Part shown: one piece after another, positions 1 through 7,016 of the stretch
Layout: every line of letters begins with the position of its first letter
Numbering within the stretch: the stretch's first letter is position 1
Assembly (NCBI GenBank): GCA_007136525.1
Contig: SLGU01000175.1
Span: 1 to 15,110, forward strand
Reading direction: 5' to 3'
From: Desulfobacteraceae bacterium
GTDB taxonomy: Bacteria > Desulfobacterota > Desulfobacteria > Desulfobacterales > Desulfosalsimonadaceae
Length of the DNA: 15,110 bases
The notes under the pieces: model-generated
What the model was told of the DNA's origin: nothing
Databases searched by the model: none
The model's input: only the letters and a program-made list of their open reading frames with translations
Made by a program: the position numbers and the translations under genes

Positions 1-166
1 AAACAGGGAGGAATTGATCATGGAGGCCGTGGATTCGGTGGAACCGGAAGAAGGCGGGTTCAGGCTCGTCAATATTTTCGGGGAGCAGAAATTTGTCCGC
101 GCCGCCATTCATTCCCTTTCCCTGGTGGACCACAAAGTCTATTTCAAAAAGGCAGCCGGTTCCTGA
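1..166 (+). CDS. CooT-like small protein, 3' end only
   Basis: The open frame enters from the left edge and stops at TGA 164-166, leaving 54 residues. The visible part has an acidic stretch, then RLVNIFGEQKFV, then a C-terminal SLSLVDHKVYF strand. This pattern matches the small (about 65 residue) beta-rich proteins annotated as CooT-family nickel-binding or predicted RNA-binding proteins. The family's N-terminal Met-Cys, the nickel ligand in CooT, would lie upstream of the window and cannot be checked. An internal ATG at 20 is preceded by GGAGG, but starting there would remove the first strand of the family fold, so I treat the gene as 5'-truncated by the window. It lies 69 bases before ispH on the same strand and could be co-transcribed with it. 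The family match is from recall of the conserved pattern, and no function in this organism follows from it. Confidence 0.6.
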   Translation, partial: NREELIMEAVDSVEPEEGGFRLVNIFGEQKFVRAAIHSLSLVDHKVYFKKAAGS

Positions 167-173
167 CGCGGAC

Positions 174-190
174 CCGACACGGCGTGTCGG
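174..190 (+). other. Perfect 7-bp hairpin between the CooT-like gene and ispH
   Basis: CCGACAC and GTGTCGG pair perfectly around a 3-base GGC loop, 8 bases after the upstream stop codon and 45 bases before the ispH start. No T-run follows, so it is not a standard intrinsic terminator. It could be a Rho-independent pause, an mRNA-processing or stability element, or a protein-binding site. The structure is seen directly; any role is a guess. Confidence 0.4.
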
Positions 191-235
191 CGCCAATGCG
201 TCGGGATAAAGACGGTTTCGGTCAGGCGCAATTCG

Positions 236-1966
236 ATGAAAGTTATCATTGCCAAAACCGCGGGCTTCTGCATGGGCGTCCGCCGAGCGGTCGAAATGGC
301 CTTTGACGCGGCAAATGCCACGTCCGGGCCTATATCCACCTACGGTCCGCTGATACACAATCCGCAGGTGCTTTCCCTGCTGGAGGAAAAGGGCATTTTT
401 GTGCTCAGGGAAATCCCGGAGCGCGGGGAAGGCATTGTCATTATCCGGGCCCATGGCATCCCCCCGGGAGACCGGCAGAAATTGGATGAAGCCGGTTTTG
501 AAGTCATCGATGCAACCTGCCCCCGGGTGATAAGGGTTCAATCCATTATATCCAGACATGCCCGCCAGGGCTATGCGTCCATTATTGTTGGTGACCGGGA
601 ACATCCGGAAGTAATCGGACTGCTCGGTTATGCCGCTGAAAATGGCTATGTCGTCGACAGCCTGGATTCACTTTCGCAGCTTCCTGATTTTGAAAAAGCC
701 ATCATTGTGACCCAGACGACCCAGAATTCGGCGTTTTTTGAAAATGTTCGCCGTTGGACCGGGAAGCATCACCCCGGCTACAAGGTTTTTAATACGATTT
801 GCGACTCGACGGAAAAGCGCCAGGCTGAAATAAAGGCTCTTGCAGCAGGCGTTGATGCGGTGATCGTGGTCGGCGGGTATAACAGCGGCAATACCCGCCG
901 CCTTTCAGAAATCGCATCGGAGACGGGAAAGACGGCCCTGCATGTTGAAACCGCAGCGGACATTGACATCGAAGCCCTTGCCGGAACCCGCCACATCGGC
1001 ATTACTGCGGGTGCATCAACGCCCAACTGGATTATCAAGCAGGTTTACCAGGACCTTGAAGCCCGCATTTGCGAAAGCAATCATCCGCTTTACCGGGGTC
1101 TTTTCCTGCTGATGCGCTTTCTGGTTAATTCCAACATCTACCTTGCAGCCGGTGGGGGGTGCCTGGCATTTGCAGGAACATGGCTCCAAGGGCTTCCGAT
1201 TCACGCTGCGCCGATACTGGTGGCCGCATTTTACATCCTTGCCATGCACACGGTCAACCAGATGCTGGAGCGCCAGTCCGACCGGTTCAATGATCCATAC
1301 CGGGCCGATTTTTACCAGAAAAACCGTAATGCCCTTTCCGCACTGGCTGTTTTTGCGGGGATCGGGGCGCTGGCGACCGCCTGGTTCATGGGGCCGCTTT
1401 TTTTTCTCATGGTGGCTTGTATGACACTGCTGGGCTTTTTGTACAATATCGATTACGTGACGAAAAAAAGTAGAAAGGCCGTCCGGTCCGGCCTTAAGGC
1501 CATCCCCGGGTCCAAAACCATTCTTACGGCCCTTGGATGGGGTTTGGCAACAGCCCTGCTCCCGGTGCTCTACATAGAAGGGCACGTAACCCCGGCAGGT
1601 GTTATCGTGTTTGCCTGGGCATGCGCGATGGTCCTGGTCCGTACGGCATACTTCGACATCCTGGACATGCAGGGCAGCCGGATCATGGGCAGGGGTACGA
1701 TTCCCATCCTGCTGGGTGAAAAGAAAACACTCATGCTGTTGAAGGGCATCCTTGTGGCAATGGTTGCGGCACTGCCGCTGGGGGCTGCCATGGGCGCCAT
1801 TCCTCCGGAAGGGATGCTGTTGGTATTATGCCCGGCGCTGATGTTCCGGTTTCTTCAGGCCTACGAGCAGAAGATGATTTTTTCCTTAATGCAGCGGGGT
1901 TTTGTGATGGAGACCTTTTTCATCCTTTCGGGCGTTCTGGCGCTGATCGGCATCCTTGTTTTTTAA
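236..1966 (+). CDS. ispH: IspH (HMBPP reductase) fused to a UbiA-type membrane prenyltransferase
   Basis: 576 residues, about twice the usual IspH length. Residues 1-275 are a complete IspH (LytB), the [4Fe-4S] enzyme that reduces HMBPP to IPP and DMAPP at the end of the MEP pathway. The three cluster cysteines C12 (GFCMGV), C95 (DATCPRV) and C189 (NTICDST) are present, as are H41, H73, H123, E125, T161, the NSGN motif (216-219) and S261-T262-P263. From about residue 285 the protein becomes strongly hydrophobic with 7-9 likely membrane helices and UbiA features: an N341-Q-x-x-E345-x-x-x-D349 first motif (a degenerate NDxxDxxxD) and a second aspartate motif D474-x-x-D477 followed by GRGTIPILLG. 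The fusion would tether a precursor-making enzyme to a membrane prenyl-transfer domain. The ATG at 236 gives the conserved IspH N-terminus; the ribosome site (AGG about 10 bases upstream) is weak. The IspH half is near certain, while the acceptor used by the UbiA half is unknown. Confidence 0.93.
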   Translation: MKVIIAKTAGFCMGVRRAVEMAFDAANATSGPISTYGPLIHNPQVLSLLEEKGIFVLREIPERGEGIVIIRAHGIPPGDRQKLDEAGFEVIDATCPRVIRVQSIISRHARQGYASIIVGDREHPEVIGLLGYAAENGYVVDSLDSLSQLPDFEKAIIVTQTTQNSAFFENVRRWTGKHHPGYKVFNTICDSTEKRQAEIKALAAGVDAVIVVGGYNSGNTRRLSEIASETGKTALHVETAADIDIEALAGTRHIGITAGASTPNWIIKQVYQDLEARICESNHPLYRGLFLLMRFLVNSNIYLAAGGGCLAFAGTWLQGLPIHAAPILVAAFYILAMHTVNQMLERQSDRFNDPYRADFYQKNRNALSALAVFAGIGALATAWFMGPLFFLMVACMTLLGFLYNIDYVTKKSRKAVRSGLKAIPGSKTILTALGWGLATALLPVLYIEGHVTPAGVIVFAWACAMVLVRTAYFDILDMQGSRIMGRGTIPILLGEKKTLMLLKGILVAMVAALPLGAAMGAIPPEGMLLVLCPALMFRFLQAYEQKMIFSLMQRGFVMETFFILSGVLALIGILVF

Positions 1967-2106
1967 AAGCCGTTTCAAAACGCCATCTGCGGACTGATGG
2001 CTGCCTTGTTGGCCGCTCAAAAATATCCCCTTTTTTTGAATATGCGCCGTTTTTTCATCGGCCTGCGCCTTGCCTTTGGTATGGGTGAGGCTTTGAAACA
2101 GCTTTT
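1965..2106. repeat. Separated 15-bp inverted repeat in the ispH-plsY gap
   Basis: AAAAGCCGTTTCAAA at 1965-1979, overlapping the ispH stop codon, is matched in inverted orientation by TTTGAAACAGCTTTT at 2092-2106, with 14 of 15 positions pairing. About 112 bases lie between. A small separate hairpin (GCCATC at 1982-1987 with GATGGC at 1996-2001) sits just inside the left arm. The gap separates two convergent genes, so the pair may form a long-stem structure shared by both 3' ends, or be the ends of a small decayed element. No gene is supported inside it. Confidence 0.35.
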
Positions 2107-2111
2107 TTGCA

Positions 2112-2723
2112 TTAAATCCGGGGTTCGGTATTGTTTGCCAGGCGAATGATGTTTTCCCGGTGGCCCACGATGATGAAGACAAAAATAATCAGCCCGGCCG
2201 CTGCATATAACAGGTTTTTTTCAATAAAAAAAACAGCTGCCGGCAGTGTAGCCGCCGCTGCCAGGGAGCCGACGGATACGCGTCTTGAAAGGGCGGCTGC
2301 CGCCAGAAACATGACAAGTGCCGCCAGAAAGGCAACCGGCGACAGAACGAGGAAGCTGCCCCCGGCAGTGGCAACCCCCTTTCCGCCGGTCCTGAATCCC
2401 AGGTACAGCGGGTAAAGGTGTCCCCAGAACGCGCCAAGGGCCGCAAGGCACAACACCGCATGCGCGGCAAGCCCGTTTCTGCCGAATATAAGGATGCCGA
2501 TAATGACGGGGATCGCCCCTTTGGCCATGTCCAGCAGAAGGGTCGCAAGGCCGAGGCGCCATCCCCCGACCCGCCTTGCATTGGTGGCGCCGATGTTGCC
2601 GCTGCCGACAGTCCTGAGATCGGTGGAATAAAAGATTTTTGACAGCACCAGCCCGAATGGGATGCTGCCCAACAGGTATGCACCGGATGCCAGGGCGGCC
2701 GGAATAAAGATGTCGATTGCCAT
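2112..2723 (-). CDS. plsY: Acyl-phosphate:glycerol-3-phosphate acyltransferase PlsY
   Basis: 203 residues from the chosen ATG, the usual PlsY size. PlsY is the inner-membrane enzyme that moves an acyl group from acyl-phosphate (made by PlsX) to sn-1 of glycerol-3-phosphate, the first committed phospholipid step. All three signature loops are present: GSGNIGATN (40-48), GFRTGGKGVATA (109-120) and GHRENI (187-192). Five or so hydrophobic helices separate them, with an early GSIPFG turn at 19-24. A longer frame begins at a GTG at 2750, but the ATG at 2723 has AAAAGG about 7 bases upstream and matches the family N-terminus, so I prefer it. The gene is convergent with ispH and divergent from the Smr-led operon. 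No plsX is visible nearby. The remaining divergent gap is 215 bases and contains no gene. Confidence 0.95.
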   Translation of the reverse strand: MAIDIFIPAALASGAYLLGSIPFGLVLSKIFYSTDLRTVGSGNIGATNARRVGGWRLGLATLLLDMAKGAIPVIIGILIFGRNGLAAHAVLCLAALGAFWGHLYPLYLGFRTGGKGVATAGGSFLVLSPVAFLAALVMFLAAAALSRRVSVGSLAAAATLPAAVFFIEKNLLYAAAGLIIFVFIIVGHRENIIRLANNTEPRI

Positions 2724-2858
2724 TGCAGTACCTTTTACGGTTGAATCCACTGATTGGCCTATTGTGCCACAACTGCAGCAAAAAGCAATGTCCTGGTGTA
2801 TAAATGTGATCTTCCGGCGCCCGGAAACCAGAAATATTTGGCGAATGCGCCCTATTGG

Positions 2859-2886
2859 TTGTAAGTTTCAGGTATTCGGATATATC
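2859..2886 (+). promoter_or_regulatory. Candidate sigma-70-type promoter for the Smr/MFS operon
   Basis: TTGTAA (2859-2864) and TATATC (2881-2886) are separated by 16 bases. Each matches 4 of 6 consensus positions. The pair lies about 50 bases upstream of the first gene start, with a strong AGGGGG ribosome site near 2928-2934 before the ATG at 2939. It is the best promoter-like pair in the plsY-smr gap by eye; no computation was run. Confidence 0.3.
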
Positions 2887-2938
2887 GGTGGCCGGTCGGG
2901 AAATGGGGCGCCGCAAAGAACACAGTTAGGGGGGGCGT

Positions 2939-3268
2939 ATGCATTCATGGGATAATGAGCCAAATGATGCCCGGGACGGGGAAGACGGGTTTGCCGCACC
3001 GGTTGAAATTCCTATTACCGATGAACTGGATCTTCATACCTTCCGGCCGGCGGAAGTGAAGCCGCTGCTCAATGATTATTTTGAAGCATGCCTTGAAAAG
3101 GAAATTTACAGTGTGCGCATTATCCATGGCAAAGGCAAAGGCATACTGAAAAAACGGGTTCAGTCCATCCTTGCCGATCACCGGTTGGTCGGGCACTATT
3201 CCGAGGCACCCCCTGAAGCGGGCGGTTGGGGTGCAACCCGGGTGTGGCTGAAAAAAAGCGCCGATTGA
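2939..3268 (+). CDS. Small Smr-domain protein
   Basis: 109 residues consisting of an acidic N-terminal tail (1-25) and one Smr domain (about 28-106). The three hallmarks are LDLH (30-33), HGKGKGILK (63-71) and a terminal GGWGAT-x-VWLKK (95-106). Smr domains occur at the C-terminus of MutS2 and as stand-alone proteins; known members nick DNA or cleave RNA, including at stalled ribosomes. The stand-alone form has no MutS ATPase, so the natural target cannot be read from sequence. The ATG at 2939 follows a long G-rich ribosome site. The gene ends 9 bases before the MFS gene and is probably the first gene of the three-gene operon. Confidence 0.87.
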   Translation: MHSWDNEPNDARDGEDGFAAPVEIPITDELDLHTFRPAEVKPLLNDYFEACLEKEIYSVRIIHGKGKGILKKRVQSILADHRLVGHYSEAPPEAGGWGATRVWLKKSAD

Positions 3269-3277
3269 TCGAAGGCC

Positions 3278-4450
3278 ATGACGAAACGCAATACGATAAT
3301 ATTTGCAACCCTGTTTTTTGCCATTTTTGCAACGGTCACGGGAGTGGGCATCGTTGTACCCCTGCTGCCGGTGTATGCGCAAACTTTAGGCGCCGGCGGT
3401 TTTTTTATCGGGCTGATTTTCGGGGGCTTTTCGCTTACCCGGTCTGTTTTCCTCCCGGTGTTCGGAAGGCTTTCCGATATTTACGGCCGGAAGCCGTTTC
3501 TTGTTGCCGGCCTGTTCAGCTATTTTTTGATCTCGCTGTTTTTTATCCTGGCACACCATGTCTACACACTCATTGTCGTACGCCTCGTTCAGGGCGTTGC
3601 CTCGGCCATGATCATGCCGGTGGCGCAAGCCTACGTGGGGGAAATTACGCCAAGAGGCAAAGAGGGCTTGACCATGGGCATTTTCAATATGTCCGTTTTT
3701 CTCGGGTTGAGCATCGGTCCTCTTCTAGGCGGCGTTATCCAGGACCAATTCGGTCTGAACGTCGCTTTTGGAAGCATGGCGGCCATGGCCTTTATCGCCT
3801 TTTGCCTTTCCCTTTTCATGCTGCCGCCGGCATCGTCTGAAAAAATCGCTTCTCTTGGGCGCAATCCGGGCCGCTGGGCCATGATTTTTTCGGACCCGGT
3901 GATCATCAGCATGGTCTTGTTCCGGTTTTTATATACGGCATGTATCGGCGTGGTCTGGGGATTTTTGCCGGTATACGGCAGTGTTGAATTTGCGCTTTCA
4001 AGTTCCGCCATCGGCTTCCTGATCATGCTCGGGGTCAGCGTGAGCGGGTTGATGCACATCCCCATGGGGTTTTTGTCGGATCATTGGAGCAAGAGGAAAA
4101 TGGTCATGACCGGCGGGGTCGTGGTGGCCGTATCCATGATCATGATGGGAAACGCTGACGGGTTTCGGGCCTTGTTTATAGCCAGCATGATTTTCGGCGT
4201 GGGCGGCGGTATATCCATGCCGGCGGTCATGGCGCTGGCCGTGATCCGTGGAAACCGGAACGAGGCCATGGGGACGGTCATGGCGCTGATTACCATCGGG
4301 CACAGCATGGGCATGCTGGTCGGGTCCGTGTTTGCAGGCATCATCATGGACCTGGTGGGCCTCGAGATTGCCTTTTTCCTGGGCGGTGTCCTGATGGCAG
4401 CCGGTGTCGTCCAGTTTTATGCAGGCACCCGCCATTTGAAGTTTGTTTAG
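3278..4450 (+). CDS. MFS efflux transporter, DHA1-like
   Basis: 390 residues with a 12-helix major facilitator pattern and no signal peptide. Motif A (GRLSDIYGRK, 63-72) sits in the loop between helices 2 and 3, and a weaker counterpart (MGFLSDHWSKRK) lies in the second half. Helix 5 carries GLSIGPLLGG (143-152), the antiporter motif C (GxxxGPxxGG) typical of proton-coupled drug exporters. The likely role is export of a small molecule across the inner membrane in exchange for protons; the substrate is unknown. The start ATG has GAAGG a few bases upstream. Gaps of 9 bases on each side tie it to the Smr gene before it and the cyclase-like/HTH gene after it. Helix 12 ends at the C-terminus with the usual short basic tail. 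Confidence 0.9.
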   Translation: MTKRNTIIFATLFFAIFATVTGVGIVVPLLPVYAQTLGAGGFFIGLIFGGFSLTRSVFLPVFGRLSDIYGRKPFLVAGLFSYFLISLFFILAHHVYTLIVVRLVQGVASAMIMPVAQAYVGEITPRGKEGLTMGIFNMSVFLGLSIGPLLGGVIQDQFGLNVAFGSMAAMAFIAFCLSLFMLPPASSEKIASLGRNPGRWAMIFSDPVIISMVLFRFLYTACIGVVWGFLPVYGSVEFALSSSAIGFLIMLGVSVSGLMHIPMGFLSDHWSKRKMVMTGGVVVAVSMIMMGNADGFRALFIASMIFGVGGGISMPAVMALAVIRGNRNEAMGTVMALITIGHSMGMLVGSVFAGIIMDLVGLEIAFFLGGVLMAAGVVQFYAGTRHLKFV

Positions 4451-4459
4451 AGGGTTTAT

Positions 4460-5170
4460 ATGGATTTCCATCGGGGAAAGTGTGTGGCTGTTATTACCGG
4501 GGATTTTGTCGGCTTTTCGGGTCTGGACCGGTCTGTACGTAGCCGTATGCCGCAGGTGATCGTCGATGCCGGCCGATCAGTCAACAAGGCTTTCGGACCG
4601 ATCATGTATGGTGACGTGGACGTTTTCCGGGGGGACGGCTGGCAGACATTGATTGTCGATCCGCGCTCAGCATTGCGGGCGGCCCTGTTTTTTCGCGCCT
4701 ATATCATCGGTGTTTCGGAAGACCTGCGCGTTGATACGCGGATGGCGATCGGGATCGGGCCGGTGGATTATGTGCCGCCTGAAAAGATTGCGGCCGGTGA
4801 CGGTGCGGCGTACCGGGTCTCGGGAAAACTTCTTGGGAAAATGGGGTCGGCGCGCGCCGGTCGCATACGCTGCGCTTTTGCAGGCGGATCGGAAACGGGC
4901 AGTGCCTTTGTGAACGGCCTTCCGGACGGAGACCTGATCGATGCCGTGGCCCGGCTTGCGGGTGCAATCGGCGACAATTGGCGCAGCCGCCGGGCGCTGG
5001 CCGTAAAAGGGGCATTGAAAGGATGGTCCCATGACCGGATTGCCCGGCACTGGCCCGGGCAAATCAGCCGGCAGGCCGTGGGGAAACACCTTCAAAAAGC
5101 CGGCTGGCATGCCATTGCACACGCCCTGGAAGTTTTTGAGCGGAAAATGCAGAACCCACTGCCCGGTTAA
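4460..5170 (+). CDS. SatD-like protein: nucleotidyl-cyclase-like domain plus C-terminal HTH
   Basis: 236 residues, soluble. The N-terminus reads AVITGDFVGFSGL (10-22), close to the first metal-binding strand of class III nucleotidyl cyclases (D15), and RGDGWQ (57-62) fits the second metal-binding hairpin (D59). The following helix, RAALFFRAYI, then RMAIGIG (94-100) continue the same fold. The segment GDGAAYRVSGKLLGKM (113-128) is typical of the SatD-like group. Residues 178-217 contain a helix-turn-helix-like stretch (IARHWPGQISRQAVGKHL). I recognise the overall pattern as SatD-like, a family of unclear biochemistry; whether it binds or cyclises nucleotides is unknown. Its position directly after an exporter suggests a ligand-responsive regulator, but this is inference. 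The ATG at 4460 follows AGAGGG. It is the last gene of the operon. Confidence 0.6.
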   Translation: MDFHRGKCVAVITGDFVGFSGLDRSVRSRMPQVIVDAGRSVNKAFGPIMYGDVDVFRGDGWQTLIVDPRSALRAALFFRAYIIGVSEDLRVDTRMAIGIGPVDYVPPEKIAAGDGAAYRVSGKLLGKMGSARAGRIRCAFAGGSETGSAFVNGLPDGDLIDAVARLAGAIGDNWRSRRALAVKGALKGWSHDRIARHWPGQISRQAVGKHLQKAGWHAIAHALEVFERKMQNPLPG

Positions 5171-5204
5171 GCGCCCCTGAAGGGGCTATGCGCTTGCGTT
5201 TTTT
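5169..5204 (+). terminator. Intrinsic terminator at the end of the Smr/MFS/SatD-like operon
   Basis: GCCCC-TGAA-GGGGC (5173-5186) forms a GC-rich hairpin, and an outer AAGC/GCTT pairing (5169-5172 with 5192-5195) can extend it. Six Ts follow at 5199-5204. The structure starts at the stop codon of the plus-strand gene and runs into the last codons of the minus-strand kinase gene, whose TAG is at 5188-5186. On the minus strand there is no T-run after the hairpin, so it is directional. Confidence 0.5.
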
Positions 5205-6970
5205 CGGCTGATGGGTGTCATAACAATGCGTATACCCAGGAAATTACCTTTAAAATCCTGGTTTACGCTTCCCCTGTATGTGCAGCGCAGCTCGCTGGGG
5301 AAGTTGCTCCAGCTGCCCCCCCGGATAACCCGCCGGGCGGATTCTCTGCCATTGAACGGGTTGGCGGTTTCATGATGGCGGTAAGCGTCTTCATGGTAAT
5401 AATCGGCGCACCATTCATAAACATTGCCGCTCATATCATACAACCCGAGGTTGTTAGGCGCCAGCTTGCCGACGGGTTGCGTGGTCATGCCGCTGTTGGC
5501 CGAAAACCATGCGATTTCCTCCGGGGATTTTCCCCCGGGAAATTTTTCGGGTTTTCCGCCGCTTCGGGCGGCGTACTCCCATTCCGCCTCCGTGGGCAGC
5601 CGGAAGTGATAACGATTGTTGTTGATGGCAGCCAGTTTGAGGGTGAAATCCCTGGCATCATTCCAGGAAACCTGCTCAACCGGGTAGTCTCCTCCCATCT
5701 TAAACCAGGAGGGATTGCTGCCCCTTACTTTCTGCCAGAAGGAATTGATCATGACCTGTTTCCATTGGTCCTGGGTTACAGGCTGTATACCGAGCCAGAA
5801 GCCTTCGATATGCACCTCGTGCACCGGCAGTTCATCCTTTCCCCCCTCCCCGTCCCAGCTTCCGCAACCCATTTGGAAAATTCCTGCGGGGATCCATTTG
5901 AATGATATTCCGATAACCGGTTCTTCCCATGTGTCTCCGGGCTGGTGAGAGGATCTTGTTTTTTGACGGGCCGGCTTGTTTTGGGCGCCCGGCTGCGGGT
6001 CAGGCGGCTGGGAATCGATTGCGTCCGGTTTTTCATTCGCTTGCGGGCTTGATGGAGCGTCGGGTTTCCTGTCCGTTTTTCTCCGGAACAGGTTTTTTCC
6101 CGTGTCCGGGTTCACTTCAGCCAGTGATTGTAATATTTCATTGAAGTCACCGGGGCGGTCTTCCGGATGTATGGCAAGGCACCGCCGGATCAGGGAACGG
6201 ATCTTAACGGGAATATCCGGCCGGGGAAAATTGATCCCGTTTTCTTTCATCTGGCGCAGGCGCTCCGAAAAGTTTCGTTTCTCATAGGGCAGAGATCCGG
6301 TCCAGATAAAATAGGAAACAAAGCCGTATGAAAAAACAAGGCTGGTAACGCCGCCTGCGGCGCTGTGGGTGATCAGTTCGGGGGCCGACCAGTTCGGCGT
6401 GAATTGTGCACTCGTAGATGCGGACATGCTGCTGATTCTTTCAATGCCGCCCATGTCGCCGACAACCAGTTTGTTGTTCTGCGTGATCAAAAGGTTGGAC
6501 GGTTTCAGGTCTTTTACGATAAAAGCATCCTCCGAGCGATCGGTCAGATTTTTCAGTATATTTGCGAGTTCGCTCATCAGTCCTGTGGCCTCATCCGTCG
6601 AGACCGGGTAATGATCCAGAATGCGATCGAGCAGGTTAGAGGGGCAGTATTCCATGAGTATGACCAGGTATGCCTTGGCCTGCTGTTTGGAAATCTGTTT
6701 ATCAACCAGGTGAAAATCGTAAATCTCAACGATGTATTCACCCTTAATGCGCTGGTAGTATTCCTGTATTGCGTAGAAATCATGGGATATTTTCGAGTCC
6801 AGGGCTTTTTTGCTCCGGTTGGAGACAGAGCGCTCCACCATGATCGGCACGATCTTGACCGCCCTCATTTTCAGGTTGTCCTTGACCAGGTAAACCGATC
6901 CGTAGACCCCGGATCCGATTTTTCGGACCACGTCATAGGTAGGCAGGCAGTTCTTGATGATTTTTTCCAT
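5186..6970 (-). CDS. Ser/Thr protein kinase fused to an FGE-sulfatase-like (C-type-lectin fold) domain
   Basis: 594 residues from the ATG at 6970; an in-frame TTG at 7033 would add 21 residues but overlap the upstream gene. Residues 12-285 form a Hanks-type kinase: glycine loop GSGVYG (19-24), K39 in AVKI, catalytic D154-x-K156-x-x-N159, metal-binding D172, APE at 196-198 and R272 in DRP. Some motifs are unusual: HRD is VKD, DFG is DMG, and the structural Asp before FSYG is missing. A hydrophilic P/Q-rich linker (about 288-345) follows with no membrane helix. Residues 350-585 are an FGE/SUMF1-type domain (PAGIFQMG, RLPTEAEWEYAAR, GNVYEWC, RGGSW, LGIRIV). The catalytic cysteines of true FGE are absent after RGGSW (N556 and L561), so it is probably a binding domain. 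It follows the PP2C phosphatase gene by 46 bases; the pair likely adds and removes the same phosphates. Confidence 0.88.
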   Translation of the reverse strand: MEKIIKNCLPTYDVVRKIGSGVYGSVYLVKDNLKMRAVKIVPIMVERSVSNRSKKALDSKISHDFYAIQEYYQRIKGEYIVEIYDFHLVDKQISKQQAKAYLVILMEYCPSNLLDRILDHYPVSTDEATGLMSELANILKNLTDRSEDAFIVKDLKPSNLLITQNNKLVVGDMGGIERISSMSASTSAQFTPNWSAPELITHSAAGGVTSLVFSYGFVSYFIWTGSLPYEKRNFSERLRQMKENGINFPRPDIPVKIRSLIRRCLAIHPEDRPGDFNEILQSLAEVNPDTGKNLFRRKTDRKPDAPSSPQANEKPDAIDSQPPDPQPGAQNKPARQKTRSSHQPGDTWEEPVIGISFKWIPAGIFQMGCGSWDGEGGKDELPVHEVHIEGFWLGIQPVTQDQWKQVMINSFWQKVRGSNPSWFKMGGDYPVEQVSWNDARDFTLKLAAINNNRYHFRLPTEAEWEYAARSGGKPEKFPGGKSPEEIAWFSANSGMTTQPVGKLAPNNLGLYDMSGNVYEWCADYYHEDAYRHHETANPFNGRESARRVIRGGSWSNFPSELRCTYRGSVNQDFKGNFLGIRIVMTPISRKNASA

Positions 6971-7016
6971 CAGGGTCGTTTCGCTGTCCGGGCTATGGAC
7001 GGTATAGGCGCGGCAA

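Noticed and set aside
1016..1585. 189-codon minus-strand frame within ispH
   Set aside because: It sits opposite the IspH-UbiA junction, which is coherent on the plus strand; no family features are seen.
2221..2916. Alternative minus-strand frame of 231 codons overlapping plsY
   Set aside because: The PlsY frame has all three family motifs; this one is rich in Arg, Gly, Pro and Cys, as expected for an out-of-frame reading.
5186..5923. FGE-like C-terminus as a diversity-generating retroelement target protein
   Set aside because: The RGGSW...GIR ending resembles such targets, but there is no reverse transcriptase, no template repeat and no run of AAY codons in this end of the gene.
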